From contig JANPBM010000037.1 in the NCBI GenBank assembly GCA_031430435.1, positions 1 to 64,000 on the forward strand: 64,000 nt of DNA. Direction: 5' to 3'. The position numbers and the translations under genes are program-made. Within the stretch, counting starts at the first letter, position 1, and the number at the start of each line of letters is the position of its first letter. This DNA is from JANNVK01 sp031430435. Lineage in GTDB: Bacteria; Acidobacteriota; Blastocatellia; Pyrinomonadales; Pyrinomonadaceae. Positions 51,988 through 61,205 of this stretch are shown here, piece by piece. Under the pieces are notes generated by a model, which had not been told where the DNA came from, ran no database searches, and worked only from the letters and a program-made list of their open reading frames with translations.

Positions 51988-52309
51988 TATATTTACCCCA
52001 CGCTTTGTCTCTCAGCCGCTTATTTTTAAACCTTAATATGTTTGAACTATTATAACTTGCCGGCTCAAACCAAGCAATAAGTTTTTTGAAAAACATTCTA
52101 TTTTTTTGTTTACAATCTGTTTTTAATATGTAAAGTTATAGAATCTGTTGCTTCACCGGACGGTGCGGGTTTAGATTTTATGAACTTTTTACATATATTT
52201 TACAAAAAGTTTCAATTTGCGGTAAAATTTAGGAAACTTTTTTTCAAAATGACCGATAACCTAGACAGACCACAATTTCAGCCAATTAAAAAAGGAGAAT
52301 TGCAATAAA
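51988..52309. other. Divergent regulatory region of the type III locus
   Basis: 322 bases separating the minus-strand type III operon from the plus-strand DUF1521/chaperone pair. It is very A+T-rich, with a small hairpin CACCG-GA-CGGTG near 52155-52166, and AAAGGAG just before the DUF1521 start. No coding frame. Promoters for both directions must lie here; I could not assign boxes with confidence. Confidence 0.5.
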
Positions 52310-53365
52310 ATGAGCGTAAATAATAGTGTAACCAATAATAATGATTTTTCGTTGAACGACTTTGCATTGCCAAACAGTCAGTTTCAATTACCAAGAGTAG
52401 GTTTAGCTCAAGAACTCGACCAAATCTCTCAACTGCTTGAGAGATTAGCGCAAAGATTTGAGCAACTTAGCGGCGGCGGACAAGGTTTATGGGGCGGCAG
52501 CGGCGGATGCGGTTGTCCAAGCAAGCCTGCGCCGATTGAACCGCCGAATCCTTGTGAATGTCATCAACCGAGCAACACATTGAAAACCGAAGGTAATGTC
52601 GTAACCACCGCCGGCGGATACAAAATTGAACAACAAGGACAATTTGACTGGAAAATTACGGGACCGGACGGCAAGAAAACCGAAATTTGGGGCGACCCGC
52701 ACGTTCGCGAAGGCGATGGCGGAGCCTGGGACTTTAAAAAGAATTCAATCTTCAAACTTCCCGACGGAACACAAATCAAAGTTAATACCGTTCCTTACGG
52801 TAATGGTATGACTGTGACCGGAAGTTTGGACATAACCAACGGAAACGACCACATTCACGTTGCAGACATTGACAAAGGAATTGGTAAAATCGGTCAAAAC
52901 CAAAGCGACGGAATTATCCAAAACTACGGCAACGACATTTCAGGACTCGACAAATTCATTATGGGTAACGAGTCGGATGACTGGTCATTGGGCGGAAAAG
53001 AAATTATCGGCAGTAATAACGGCGGTGATTCGTTTAATTTCGGAAAAGATTTGGCTCCGGGCAAAAATACGCAAATCAACTATGACAATTCGGCGAGAAT
53101 GCTTCAAGATTTGATGCGTCAACTTGTCGGCGGCAGTTGGGGCGGAAATCAGCAAGGTAACGAAAACAGATTTCACCCGTATCAAAAACCGGCAGACCGC
53201 ACCGATTCGACTCAAGATTTCAACGCGATTGATAATCGCAAAGAAATTATGGGCGGAATCAGAAAAGGAATTCGCAACTTAAATAAGGCAATCGACAGAT
53301 TATCGAAACTTGCGGAACTTTCAACCCGTATGCAAGGTTTCCGAAATCGCGGGTTTTATGCTTAA
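52310..53365 (+). CDS. DUF1521 protein, candidate self-cleaving type III substrate
   Basis: A 351-residue protein without a Sec signal. Residues 30-55 form an amphipathic helix; 56-90 is a Gly/Cys/Pro linker (GCGCPSKPAPIEPPNPCECH). The DUF1521 domain follows (about 95-240): TEIWGDPHVREGDGGAWDFK, IFKLPDGTQIKVNTVPYGNG, MTVTGSLDITNGNDHIHV. In rhizobial effectors NopE1/NopE2 this domain cuts itself between Asp and Pro of GDPH when calcium is added; here that bond would be Asp129-Pro130. The tail is helical (IRNLNKAIDRLSKLAELSTR). AAAGGAG precedes the start. Divergent from the type III operon. Confidence 0.8.
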   Translation: MSVNNSVTNNNDFSLNDFALPNSQFQLPRVGLAQELDQISQLLERLAQRFEQLSGGGQGLWGGSGGCGCPSKPAPIEPPNPCECHQPSNTLKTEGNVVTTAGGYKIEQQGQFDWKITGPDGKKTEIWGDPHVREGDGGAWDFKKNSIFKLPDGTQIKVNTVPYGNGMTVTGSLDITNGNDHIHVADIDKGIGKIGQNQSDGIIQNYGNDISGLDKFIMGNESDDWSLGGKEIIGSNNGGDSFNFGKDLAPGKNTQINYDNSARMLQDLMRQLVGGSWGGNQQGNENRFHPYQKPADRTDSTQDFNAIDNRKEIMGGIRKGIRNLNKAIDRLSKLAELSTRMQGFRNRGFYA

Positions 53366-53373
53366 ATACTTCA

Positions 53374-53868
53374 ATGGCTAACGAAACAGAAGAAAATTTT
53401 TCCGAACGTGATTATCAACTGGCAACAGGTCAAATAAATTTGGCTGAATATGTCGGTATCGACAAAAGGCAGTTGTATGTGATTGCCAAGCAAGGTTATC
53501 AACTTTTGGAAAGAGGGAAAATTGAAGAAGCCAAAGAAATTTATCAAGGATTAGTCGCAGCCGATCCAAGTGACAGTGTTTTTCACTGTCATCTTGGATC
53601 GATTTTAGTTCGACTCGGTAATACCGACGAAGCCTTTGATGAGTTTAACTTGTCTTTGAATTATAATATCGCCAACGTTGATGCTTTTGTCGGACGCGGT
53701 GAGATATTTCTTTCGCGCGGGCAGGTACAAGAAGCAATCGATGATTTTCGCAAAGCAATCGAACTTGATTCGGATTCGAAACGCGGTTCGACAATTCGTG
53801 CCAGAGGAATTCTTTTGGCATTGAAAGATGCGATTGAAAAACAAAACAATTCACAGGCTGCGAGTTAA
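53374..53868 (+). CDS. TPR protein resembling SycD/LcrH type III chaperones
   Basis: A 164-residue soluble protein with three TPRs: QGYQLLERGKIEEAKEIYQG, GSILVRLGNTDEAFDEFNLS and GEIFLSRGQVQEAIDDFRKA, preceded by a short N-terminal helix. Size and the three-TPR layout are those of class II type III chaperones (SycD/LcrH/SicA), which bind translocators. It begins 9 bases after the DUF1521 gene. A generic TPR protein is the alternative; position supports the chaperone idea. Confidence 0.65.
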   Translation: MANETEENFSERDYQLATGQINLAEYVGIDKRQLYVIAKQGYQLLERGKIEEAKEIYQGLVAADPSDSVFHCHLGSILVRLGNTDEAFDEFNLSLNYNIANVDAFVGRGEIFLSRGQVQEAIDDFRKAIELDSDSKRGSTIRARGILLALKDAIEKQNNSQAAS

Positions 53869-53887
53869 AATTCATTTTTTAATAAAC

Positions 53888-53922
53888 AAAAAAAGGTTGG
53901 ACAAATTGTTCAACCTTTTTTT
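53888..53922. terminator. Bidirectional terminator
   Basis: GGTTGGACA pairs with TGTTCAACC (one G-T) around AAT, flanked by A and T tracts. It separates the chaperone gene from the convergent 1250-residue protein. Confidence 0.8.
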
Positions 53923-54004
53923 GGCGCAAAATCTTGCGTTGTCAACCGAAATCATACGCACTAAAATTCCGAAATATAACCTGTAAGCAGTTTCTGCTTT
54001 CGGA

Positions 54005-57000
54005 TTACTTCAAAGGTTCTTTCGGCAACGGAATTCGCAACAACTGTCCTCGGTAAACAAAATATATTTTCGCTTCGTTCTCGGCGACAAACATTTCTAC
54101 ACCGGTAAATTTGATTTCGGGCATTTTAATTATCGGCTTAAATTTCAACAACTTAGAATCGTAACGACCGAACTCCGTAAAATTATCGGCACTGATTACC
54201 GCCCAAAATTCGTTTGGATTCGCCGTTGGTTGCAACGACCGAAAGGTTTGCTGAACCAAGGGTTTCACCTCGCCTTTTACCGGAGCAAAAATACCGGTTT
54301 CAACCTCCAATAAAAAGTAATCTCCGTCTTTTTCGACTTCATCGCTTTCCGGTCCGTCGTCTTCGCTTTTATAATTGTAGCCGGAAAAAACAAGCATTTT
54401 ATTGATTGCAGGAATAAATACTTCGGCATTGGATGTCGGAACTTCAGTCGGAACTTTCAGGATCAACTCTTTATTCGTCAGTAAATTTATGCGCACAAGT
54501 ATTTGTTCGTACTCAATCACTTTGGTCGCCACAACCCAGTTTCCGCTTGGCGTAACAACCGGATTGTAATAAACTCCCGATTTTATTTTGGTTGTTTGTC
54601 CGCGAGAAATTTTATACAACGCGGTGCCGTCTGTCCGAATTTCAAGATTCGCGGTGCGAGCTTTCCACTGTCCTTCCTGTCCGTCGAAATTGTCTTTTTT
54701 CGGCATAAACTCAACCTCCGAAGGCTGTCCGATGATTGCGCCAAGTTTATTGTTTTCAAATTTATACCAGGAAAATTCTTCGTACTCCTTTTGTTTGCGA
54801 CGTTTAACTCTTGACTCCGATTGTTTTTGATAATACTCGTCGGTCGCATCATCGGGAACTTTGTTGTCTTCGTTTTCTTCTTGAATTTCCAAATCTTTTT
54901 CGATTTGCTTTCGGCGCGTTGAATCTTGCACGAGCAGTTTCACTTCGTCGCCGGTTTTCCAAACTGTTTTGGCTTCCAACTTTTCGTCTTCAAACAAAAC
55001 TTCCAAACCTTCGACATACTTTTCTAACCAATAATGAAGTTTTGCCGCCGGCTTTCGCATATCTTCAAAAATTTGATCGAGTTCCGTAAAGAATTTCGTT
55101 TTCTGATTGCCGCGCACAAAAACCCGCCGTCCGCCTTGGCGCCCAAGCATTAAAAGTTCGTTTCCCTCGCAATAATCGCAATATGAATTAAACGGGGCAA
55201 GTTCGTCAACATTATTAAACGACAAGTAGCTCGTCAAATTACCGAGTTCTTCTTTGGATAAAGTTCGTTCGCGGTAACGTGCCTCATCTTCTTCCCAACT
55301 GAACACGGCTTTATCTTTGTACATTCGCACAAAATTTTTGCGGTATGCGTAAATTCCTTTGATTTCCGTATTTTCCTTGACTTCTTTTTGGAGTTTTGTT
55401 TCCGTTTTAATCAGTTCGTCTTGATTACTGAAATAAACGCTTGCCGCATACTCTTGGGCATCATCGCCTGATAAACTCGCAAATAAACCGTTTAATTGCT
55501 CATAACCTTCGCCGAAATTTTCGGTAAAAGTAAACAGTGTTTTAGCGCCGAGAATTTTTGCTTCGTTCGGATAAATCGATAAAATAATTTGTCGGGATTG
55601 CGGAGAATCTTCGCTTTCCAAATATCTTTCTGCCGCAACTGCCAGCATTTTATTCGGACTTTTCAAGTTTTCCGCGACTTTTTGAATCGGCAAAACTGTC
55701 CGCAGTAATTTTGCGCAACCGAGCATCACAGTTTTTGCTTCGAGATTATCGCCGTTCAAAAGCGCGTCATATTCGCCGCTGTCTTCCAACAAACACGCTG
55801 AAATACCAAGTGCCAACGGACTTCCGCCGCGAATATCGTAAACTTCGCTGTTTTGTTGTTCACGCAGTTGTTTTCGCAAAGTCAAAAGTTTCAGCACCGA
55901 ATTGATGTCGATCGAACCGCTTTTCAAATCTTTCAGCATCAATGAATTAACACCTTTACCTCGCCAATTTTTGATGATGTTTCTGATAATTGTCGCAATC
56001 TTCGGTGATTTTACTTCTAAAATTTTGATGCGTTCAATCGTTGAGGTTATCAATTCTTCGCTGACTTCCCTTTCTTCCATCAGTTGATAACCCAACATCA
56101 TCGGAATTTCGCTCGGATTAAACTGCCGAATTTCCCCGTAACCCTTATTTGAACCGTAATAAACATCGGGCGGATTGATGGCGGCGGCGGTGCTGACAAC
56201 CGTGTTTAATGAAGATCTGGCTCCGTCAGCCACTGCGTTGGCGGGCAGATTTGCGTTTGGAACAGAAGCCTTGCTCATTTGTTTGGCGACCAATTCAATT
56301 GCCTGAATTTGTTCGGGAACAGAAAAACCGTTGCATTCCAAAATCGCCCTGACAACATTCGAGCGTTCATACTCTTCGACTTCGGGCAAAATACTCCGCA
56401 AAGCCGAAATTGCCCGCATATCTTTTTGCATCAACAAAGCCCAAACCGCCGAACTGCGAAACGGATAATACTCGACTTGCACGGTTTTTCCCCTTTCAAC
56501 CGAAGTATTTGAATTTGGCGGACGAACAGCGGGAGCGGAGTTTGCGGCAGTATTTGCGACATCATTGTAAATAACGTCTTCTCGCACAGCTTTTTCGGTC
56601 AACATAAAAATCAAACCCGACACACTTTCGGGAATTAATTTGTAACGAAGTTGTTCGACCAAACGTTGCCGTTCACCGTTGATTTCAGTTGCCCATTTCG
56701 GATTTTCAAGCCATGGCAACAAGGCTTTAATAACTTCGGGATTTCCGTTATTGATTAAAGTACCGAGATTCTTAATCGCCGCGTTACGAATTATCGGATT
56801 GCCGCTGCCGGCAAGTTCAATCATTTTAGCCTGATATTTTTCGGGCGGCGACATATTTAAAAGCGTGGTCAACCCTGTGTAACTGCTTCCGTTAACTTTT
56901 AAATCATACAAAGTTTCGTCTTCCAACAACGAAAAATACCATTCATCGCGTCCGTTAAAATCACCGACTTTGACAATCGCATCCATCGCTAAATCTCGAT

Positions 57001-57757
57001 TTCCGGGTTTTGCGTTTTTATTTTCGACCGTTTCTTGCAAGGCTTTGCGGTAACGTTCCGCGTCGATTGAATTTCCTTCGTCAGTCGCGTGCTGATACGC
57101 CACCCATCGCGCCAGCGTTTGCGAAACAGGCTGACCGGTGTTGTTCAAAAGTCGTTCGACAATCGGGCGGGCTTTCTCCCAATCAACTTTTGCCAACGCA
57201 ATCAAAGATTCTTGGTTGGTTACATATTCCCCCGTGTCTTCGATGGTCTGAGCATTTCCCGCCAGTTCGTCCGAATATGCGCTGCTGTTATAATCGAGCC
57301 AATTTTTAACTACCTCACGCCAATCTCGCCCGAATTTTCGGTCGGACAATTCACGGTCGTATTGCCGTTTGACAAAATCCGCGTACCTTTGGTTCGTTGG
57401 CAACACGTTCAAGTATTTAATTAAACTTTCGGGATTTTTTTCCAGTTCTTCGAGGATTCGGTCAAGCGTTCTTTCGTTTGGTTTTTTGGTGTATGAATTC
57501 AGCGAATCGATTTGATTGTTTGCTTCCCAATATGCCAATAAAACATCAAGCGGAGCATCATCCGCCGGAGGCTCTTTATTAAATAATTCGTCTTTCTTGT
57601 AACGTTTGTCGATTAAAGGGTTTGGCGGCGGCGGCGCAGGCAAATCAAGCAGTTTTTGCAACACATTGTCTTGAGCTTCCGATTTCGGCAAAAAGAAAAA
57701 TAAACCTAAGAAAGTTAAAAGGAGACACAAACAAATTGCAGACAATAACTTTTTCAT
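54005..57757 (-). CDS. Large exported HEAT-repeat protein
   Basis: A 1250-residue protein with a signal peptide (LLSAICLCLLLTFLGLFFFL, cut near SEAQ), a Pro-rich start (LPAPPPPNPL), a helical-repeat body (about 100-800, with HEAT-like units such as NPIIRNAAIKNLGTLINNGN), a charged linker near 960-1000, and a beta-rich, propeller-like C-terminus (GQWKARTANLEIRTDGTALY; PSGNWVVATKVIEYEQILVR). I recognise no named family. ATG 57757 directly precedes the signal peptide; the frame open up to 57988 is spurious extension. It is convergent with the type III-linked genes, so a functional tie is not implied. Confidence 0.85.
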   Translation of the reverse strand: MKKLLSAICLCLLLTFLGLFFFLPKSEAQDNVLQKLLDLPAPPPPNPLIDKRYKKDELFNKEPPADDAPLDVLLAYWEANNQIDSLNSYTKKPNERTLDRILEELEKNPESLIKYLNVLPTNQRYADFVKRQYDRELSDRKFGRDWREVVKNWLDYNSSAYSDELAGNAQTIEDTGEYVTNQESLIALAKVDWEKARPIVERLLNNTGQPVSQTLARWVAYQHATDEGNSIDAERYRKALQETVENKNAKPGNRDLAMDAIVKVGDFNGRDEWYFSLLEDETLYDLKVNGSSYTGLTTLLNMSPPEKYQAKMIELAGSGNPIIRNAAIKNLGTLINNGNPEVIKALLPWLENPKWATEINGERQRLVEQLRYKLIPESVSGLIFMLTEKAVREDVIYNDVANTAANSAPAVRPPNSNTSVERGKTVQVEYYPFRSSAVWALLMQKDMRAISALRSILPEVEEYERSNVVRAILECNGFSVPEQIQAIELVAKQMSKASVPNANLPANAVADGARSSLNTVVSTAAAINPPDVYYGSNKGYGEIRQFNPSEIPMMLGYQLMEEREVSEELITSTIERIKILEVKSPKIATIIRNIIKNWRGKGVNSLMLKDLKSGSIDINSVLKLLTLRKQLREQQNSEVYDIRGGSPLALGISACLLEDSGEYDALLNGDNLEAKTVMLGCAKLLRTVLPIQKVAENLKSPNKMLAVAAERYLESEDSPQSRQIILSIYPNEAKILGAKTLFTFTENFGEGYEQLNGLFASLSGDDAQEYAASVYFSNQDELIKTETKLQKEVKENTEIKGIYAYRKNFVRMYKDKAVFSWEEDEARYRERTLSKEELGNLTSYLSFNNVDELAPFNSYCDYCEGNELLMLGRQGGRRVFVRGNQKTKFFTELDQIFEDMRKPAAKLHYWLEKYVEGLEVLFEDEKLEAKTVWKTGDEVKLLVQDSTRRKQIEKDLEIQEENEDNKVPDDATDEYYQKQSESRVKRRKQKEYEEFSWYKFENNKLGAIIGQPSEVEFMPKKDNFDGQEGQWKARTANLEIRTDGTALYKISRGQTTKIKSGVYYNPVVTPSGNWVVATKVIEYEQILVRINLLTNKELILKVPTEVPTSNAEVFIPAINKMLVFSGYNYKSEDDGPESDEVEKDGDYFLLEVETGIFAPVKGEVKPLVQQTFRSLQPTANPNEFWAVISADNFTEFGRYDSKLLKFKPIIKMPEIKFTGVEMFVAENEAKIYFVYRGQLLRIPLPKEPLK

Positions 57758-58194
57758 AAATAATAACCTCTGATAACAAGATAAATAGCTTATTTTGAAC
57801 GAAAAATCAAGAGTTACTTGCGTTAAACGACAACTAAAAAAGAAAAAACTTTGAAACCGAATCGATTGACGAACAAAGAGCTTCGGATAACGACTTTTGA
57901 GTGCTTTCGGAAACACTTCGGAACCGAAAAACGAGTTTAAAATGCAGAACGGGCAAATTAAAAATCTGTTGCCAAAAGTTGTCGGCAAAATTGATTATTA
58001 ACGGCTGGATTCATTTTACTGCGACACGATAACCGGCGGAACAGCCTTTAGTTGAGGCATTACAACCTGAAATTTTAATGATTGACTTTATTTTGCTCAT
58101 TCTGCTAGACTTTTATAAAGGTTGTATGTTTTTTCAGCCTTTATAAAAGCTGCAACTCACTTGAAACTCCGCTTCTTACCGCACAATTTCGTAT
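57758..58194. other. 437-base divergent intergenic region
   Basis: Lies between the HEAT-repeat gene and the beta-barrel gene. It contains a single end of the palindromic element family (TTGAGGCATTAC at 58052-58063) without a recognisable partner end or target duplication, and the inverted repeat described at 58110-58149. No coding sequence is recognised. Confidence 0.5.
58110..58149 (+). promoter_or_regulatory. Perfect inverted repeat upstream of the beta-barrel gene
   Basis: CTTTTATAAAGG (58110-58121) and CCTTTATAAAAG (58138-58149) are exact complements, 16 bases apart, about 45 bases before the start codon at 58195. It may be a protein-binding site or leader hairpin. Confidence 0.6.
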
Positions 58195-58890
58195 ATGAAA
58201 ATCAACTTATTTTTCAAATTATCGTTTTCGATAATTATTATTGTCGTTGTCGGATTAAACTCTTCGGCTCAATCGACGAATACGGATACGGTTGCGAAAG
58301 GTTCGGTTTATCTTGAAGCAAATCTTTGGACAGGTATTCAAAGTCATCGCAACGGCGGTCAGCAAATTTACGGCGGCAGAATCGGTTACGGACTCAAAGA
58401 CAGACTTGAAATCGGCATAAACGGTTCGGGCAGCAATCCGCTCGACACCGAATATCCGATTGAAATTCAACCTAATATAAAGTGGAAATTCTATCAAAGT
58501 AAAAATGAAAAAGTTGAAGTTTCAGCCGGATCGATTGCCTATATTCCGTTTGCCAAACGTCGCGGAACAGATACTTTTGTGATGGCGTATGCCAACGCAA
58601 GCAAAAAATTAAAATACGAAACTCGTTTCACCGCAGGAGTTTACGCCTTGTTTGACCGCGACAAAGATTTCGGTTCAAACAAAGGAATAAATTTGACGGT
58701 TGAAAAAAATTTGACGAAAAAGGCAAATTTATCGGTTCAGTGGACAAGCGGGAAAAATCGTTTCGGCTATTTAACCGGCGGAATCGGTTATCAAATCGGT
58801 GAAAAAAACTCGCTTTTCATCGGTTACAGCATCGGGAATTACGATTATGACAACCACAGCCCGATTATCTCGTTCAGTCGCGCATTTTAA
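58195..58890 (+). CDS. Small outer-membrane beta-barrel protein
   Basis: A 231-residue protein with a signal peptide (LFFKLSFSIIIIVVVGLNSS, then AQS). The mature part is a run of alternating beta strands (SVYLEANLWTGIQSHRNGGQ, IGYGLKDRLEIGINGSGS, ANLSVQWTSGKNRFGYLTGG) ending in FSRAF, an aromatic terminal residue as in outer-membrane proteins. Ten or so strands fit. No specific function. The message may continue into the histidine kinase gene 56 bases later. Confidence 0.75.
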   Translation: MKINLFFKLSFSIIIIVVVGLNSSAQSTNTDTVAKGSVYLEANLWTGIQSHRNGGQQIYGGRIGYGLKDRLEIGINGSGSNPLDTEYPIEIQPNIKWKFYQSKNEKVEVSAGSIAYIPFAKRRGTDTFVMAYANASKKLKYETRFTAGVYALFDRDKDFGSNKGINLTVEKNLTKKANLSVQWTSGKNRFGYLTGGIGYQIGEKNSLFIGYSIGNYDYDNHSPIISFSRAF

Positions 58891-58946
58891 GCATTACTCT
58901 GAATTACTCAATTACAAAAACTCGGCTTATCTGCCGAAGTTAGTTT

Positions 58947-61205
58947 ATGACACCTGAAACCGCCTTAGAAAATTCGATTAAATCAACCTTGTTTCGCAAG
59001 CCGTTTATCGCCGGTTTTGCGAGTTGGACGGCGGCTGTTTTCACGTTTCTGACTTTACTGTTTTTAATCTATTATTTTTTCGAGCTTGGCGACAAAGAAA
59101 ATTTGAATTTAATTTGCGATTTGTCGCAATCGGCAAGTTCGATCACCGCATTTATCACCGCGTGGCACATCAGCCGCAATAAAACGCTCGACGACGAATC
59201 AAAAAAAGCGTGGCAACGACTGGCGTTCGCGTTTTTTTCGTTTGCTTGCGGACAGTTTGTTTGGTTTTACTTGAACTCCATTGTCGGCGAACCGCCTTTT
59301 CCGTCAACCGCCGATATTGGGTATATCGGTTATTATCCGTTGATGTTATGGGCTTTGCGATCATTCCCGACGGCTCCGCAAACAACCGTGGATAAAAGAA
59401 AATTTTGGCTCGATGCTTCAATCGTGATGGTCAGCGGTTTTACGGTGGTGTGGCATTTTGTCATTGCCCCGACGATTGCCGCCGGAGAAGAACCTTTAAA
59501 AATCGGCTTGAATCTGATTTATGTCATCGGTGATTTGGTTTTACTGCTCGGAATTGTCACTATTTTGCTCAAACAACCGAAAGAAGTCAGCCGGCGAGCT
59601 TTGTATGCAATTATTACGGGTTTAATCTGTGTCGCGGTTGCCGACATCGGATTTGCTTATTTTACGTTGCAAAACATCACGCCGACCGGGACTTGGAGTT
59701 ATGCTTTTTTTACGCTGACCAGTTATTTTATGATTTTGGCGGCATATTTTCAGCGTCAATCCATCGCTAAACTTTTGTCCGCCGAAACTTCCGCTACTTT
59801 TCAAACCGCAAAATTCAGTTGGTTGCCGTATTTGGCGGTCGCGATCGGTTTCGGAATGTTGCTGATTGTTTCGCAACCGTATTGGAACGAACCCGTCGGA
59901 GCGTTTATTTTCGCTACTTTTATTATTTCGGGTTTGGTCGTGTTGCGACAAATTACTTCGGTTGAGGAAAATTTACGCTTGGTTGCCGAACAATCCGCCC
60001 GAAAAAGTGAAGTGGATTTACGGTCAATGCTCGAAAACTCTTCGGATATTACGACAATCTTTGACGAGCAAGGGAATTTTCAATATCTCAGCCCGGCAAT
60101 TGAAAAAGCATTCGGTTATGTTAATGCCGAACTGGTCGGAACAAATATTTATAAATTGGTTCACCCCGACGACAAAGCGATGATGATTAAAAAATATCTT
60201 GATAACGCGGGGAATTACAGCGTTCATATCAATTTGGAATATCGCTTCAGACATTCGGACGGAACGTGGCGTGATTTGGACGGCATCGGACAGCTTTTAT
60301 ATGATGCCGAGTCAAAAACGAATCGGGTTTTGATAAACGCGCGAGATGTTACAAACAAAAAAGCAGACGATTTACGATTGCGTGAATATACCAAAAAACT
60401 GCAATCGAGTAACCGCGAGTTACAAGATTTTGCCTTTGTTGCCTCGCACGATTTGCAAGAACCGCTTAGAAAAGTGCAGGCTTTCGGCGACCGTTTAGCC
60501 GATAAATTCGGCGATAGTTTGGGCGAAACCGGACTCGATTATTTGAGTCGAATGCAAAGCGCTTCACGTCGAATGCAAATTCTGATTACAGATTTGCTGA
60601 CTTTTTCGCGTGTTACCACTCAGGCTAAACCGTTTTCCGACTTTGATTTAAATACAATTTTGAAAGATGTCGTCTCAGATTTAGAAGTAAAAATCGAGGA
60701 AACCGAGGCTCGAATAATTATCGAAGATTTACCGCATTTTGAAATGGACAAAACGCAAATGCGACAGTTGTTTCAAAATTTAATCGGAAACGGGTTAAAG
60801 TTTTCAAAGCCGAATACTCCGCCGCTGATTAAAATTCGGAGTCAAATCAATCACGCTCGCGACAATGTTTTCAAACAAATTGTTTTCGATGACGACGGAA
60901 ATACAGAGTCCGAAGTTCCGGCGGGTTATTGCCGAATTTATGTCGAAGATAACGGAATCGGTTTCGACGAAAAATATCTTGACCGCATTTTTACGGTTTT
61001 TCAACGCTTACACGGACGAACAAAATACGAAGGTTCGGGTGTCGGATTAGCCGTTTGCCGAAAAATAGTCGAACGCCACAACGGACATTTAACCGCCGCC
61101 AGCAAACCCGACAACGGCGCCACATTTATAATCACTCTACCCTTAACCCAAACCGCGCAAGGAGAAAATAATGAATCCGAGATTGATAACCATCTTGTTG
61201 GCTGA
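58947..61205 (+). CDS. Membrane histidine kinase with PAS domain
   Basis: A 752-residue sensor. About eight hydrophobic helices fill residues 20-330 (AGFASWTAAVFTFLTLLFLI, FYLNSIVGEPPFPSTADIGY), a PAS domain covers about 350-475 (SSDITTIFDEQGNFQYLSPA), then HisKA with the phospho-acceptor His501 in ASHDLQEPLRKVQAF and HATPase_c (NLIGNGLKFSKPN, VEDNGIGFDEKYLDRIF, GSGVGLAVCRKIVERHNG). The HDLQEPLR box is of the phytochrome-like group that signals to Rcp1-type receivers, and such a receiver overlaps its end by 35 bases. Confidence 0.92.
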   Translation: MTPETALENSIKSTLFRKPFIAGFASWTAAVFTFLTLLFLIYYFFELGDKENLNLICDLSQSASSITAFITAWHISRNKTLDDESKKAWQRLAFAFFSFACGQFVWFYLNSIVGEPPFPSTADIGYIGYYPLMLWALRSFPTAPQTTVDKRKFWLDASIVMVSGFTVVWHFVIAPTIAAGEEPLKIGLNLIYVIGDLVLLLGIVTILLKQPKEVSRRALYAIITGLICVAVADIGFAYFTLQNITPTGTWSYAFFTLTSYFMILAAYFQRQSIAKLLSAETSATFQTAKFSWLPYLAVAIGFGMLLIVSQPYWNEPVGAFIFATFIISGLVVLRQITSVEENLRLVAEQSARKSEVDLRSMLENSSDITTIFDEQGNFQYLSPAIEKAFGYVNAELVGTNIYKLVHPDDKAMMIKKYLDNAGNYSVHINLEYRFRHSDGTWRDLDGIGQLLYDAESKTNRVLINARDVTNKKADDLRLREYTKKLQSSNRELQDFAFVASHDLQEPLRKVQAFGDRLADKFGDSLGETGLDYLSRMQSASRRMQILITDLLTFSRVTTQAKPFSDFDLNTILKDVVSDLEVKIEETEARIIIEDLPHFEMDKTQMRQLFQNLIGNGLKFSKPNTPPLIKIRSQINHARDNVFKQIVFDDDGNTESEVPAGYCRIYVEDNGIGFDEKYLDRIFTVFQRLHGRTKYEGSGVGLAVCRKIVERHNGHLTAASKPDNGATFIITLPLTQTAQGENNESEIDNHLVG

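Noticed and set aside
58052..58063. TTGAGGCATTAC as a fourth copy of the palindromic element
   Set aside because: One end only; I found no left end or target duplication in the preceding 300 bases, so it is noted in the intergenic entry and not called as an element.
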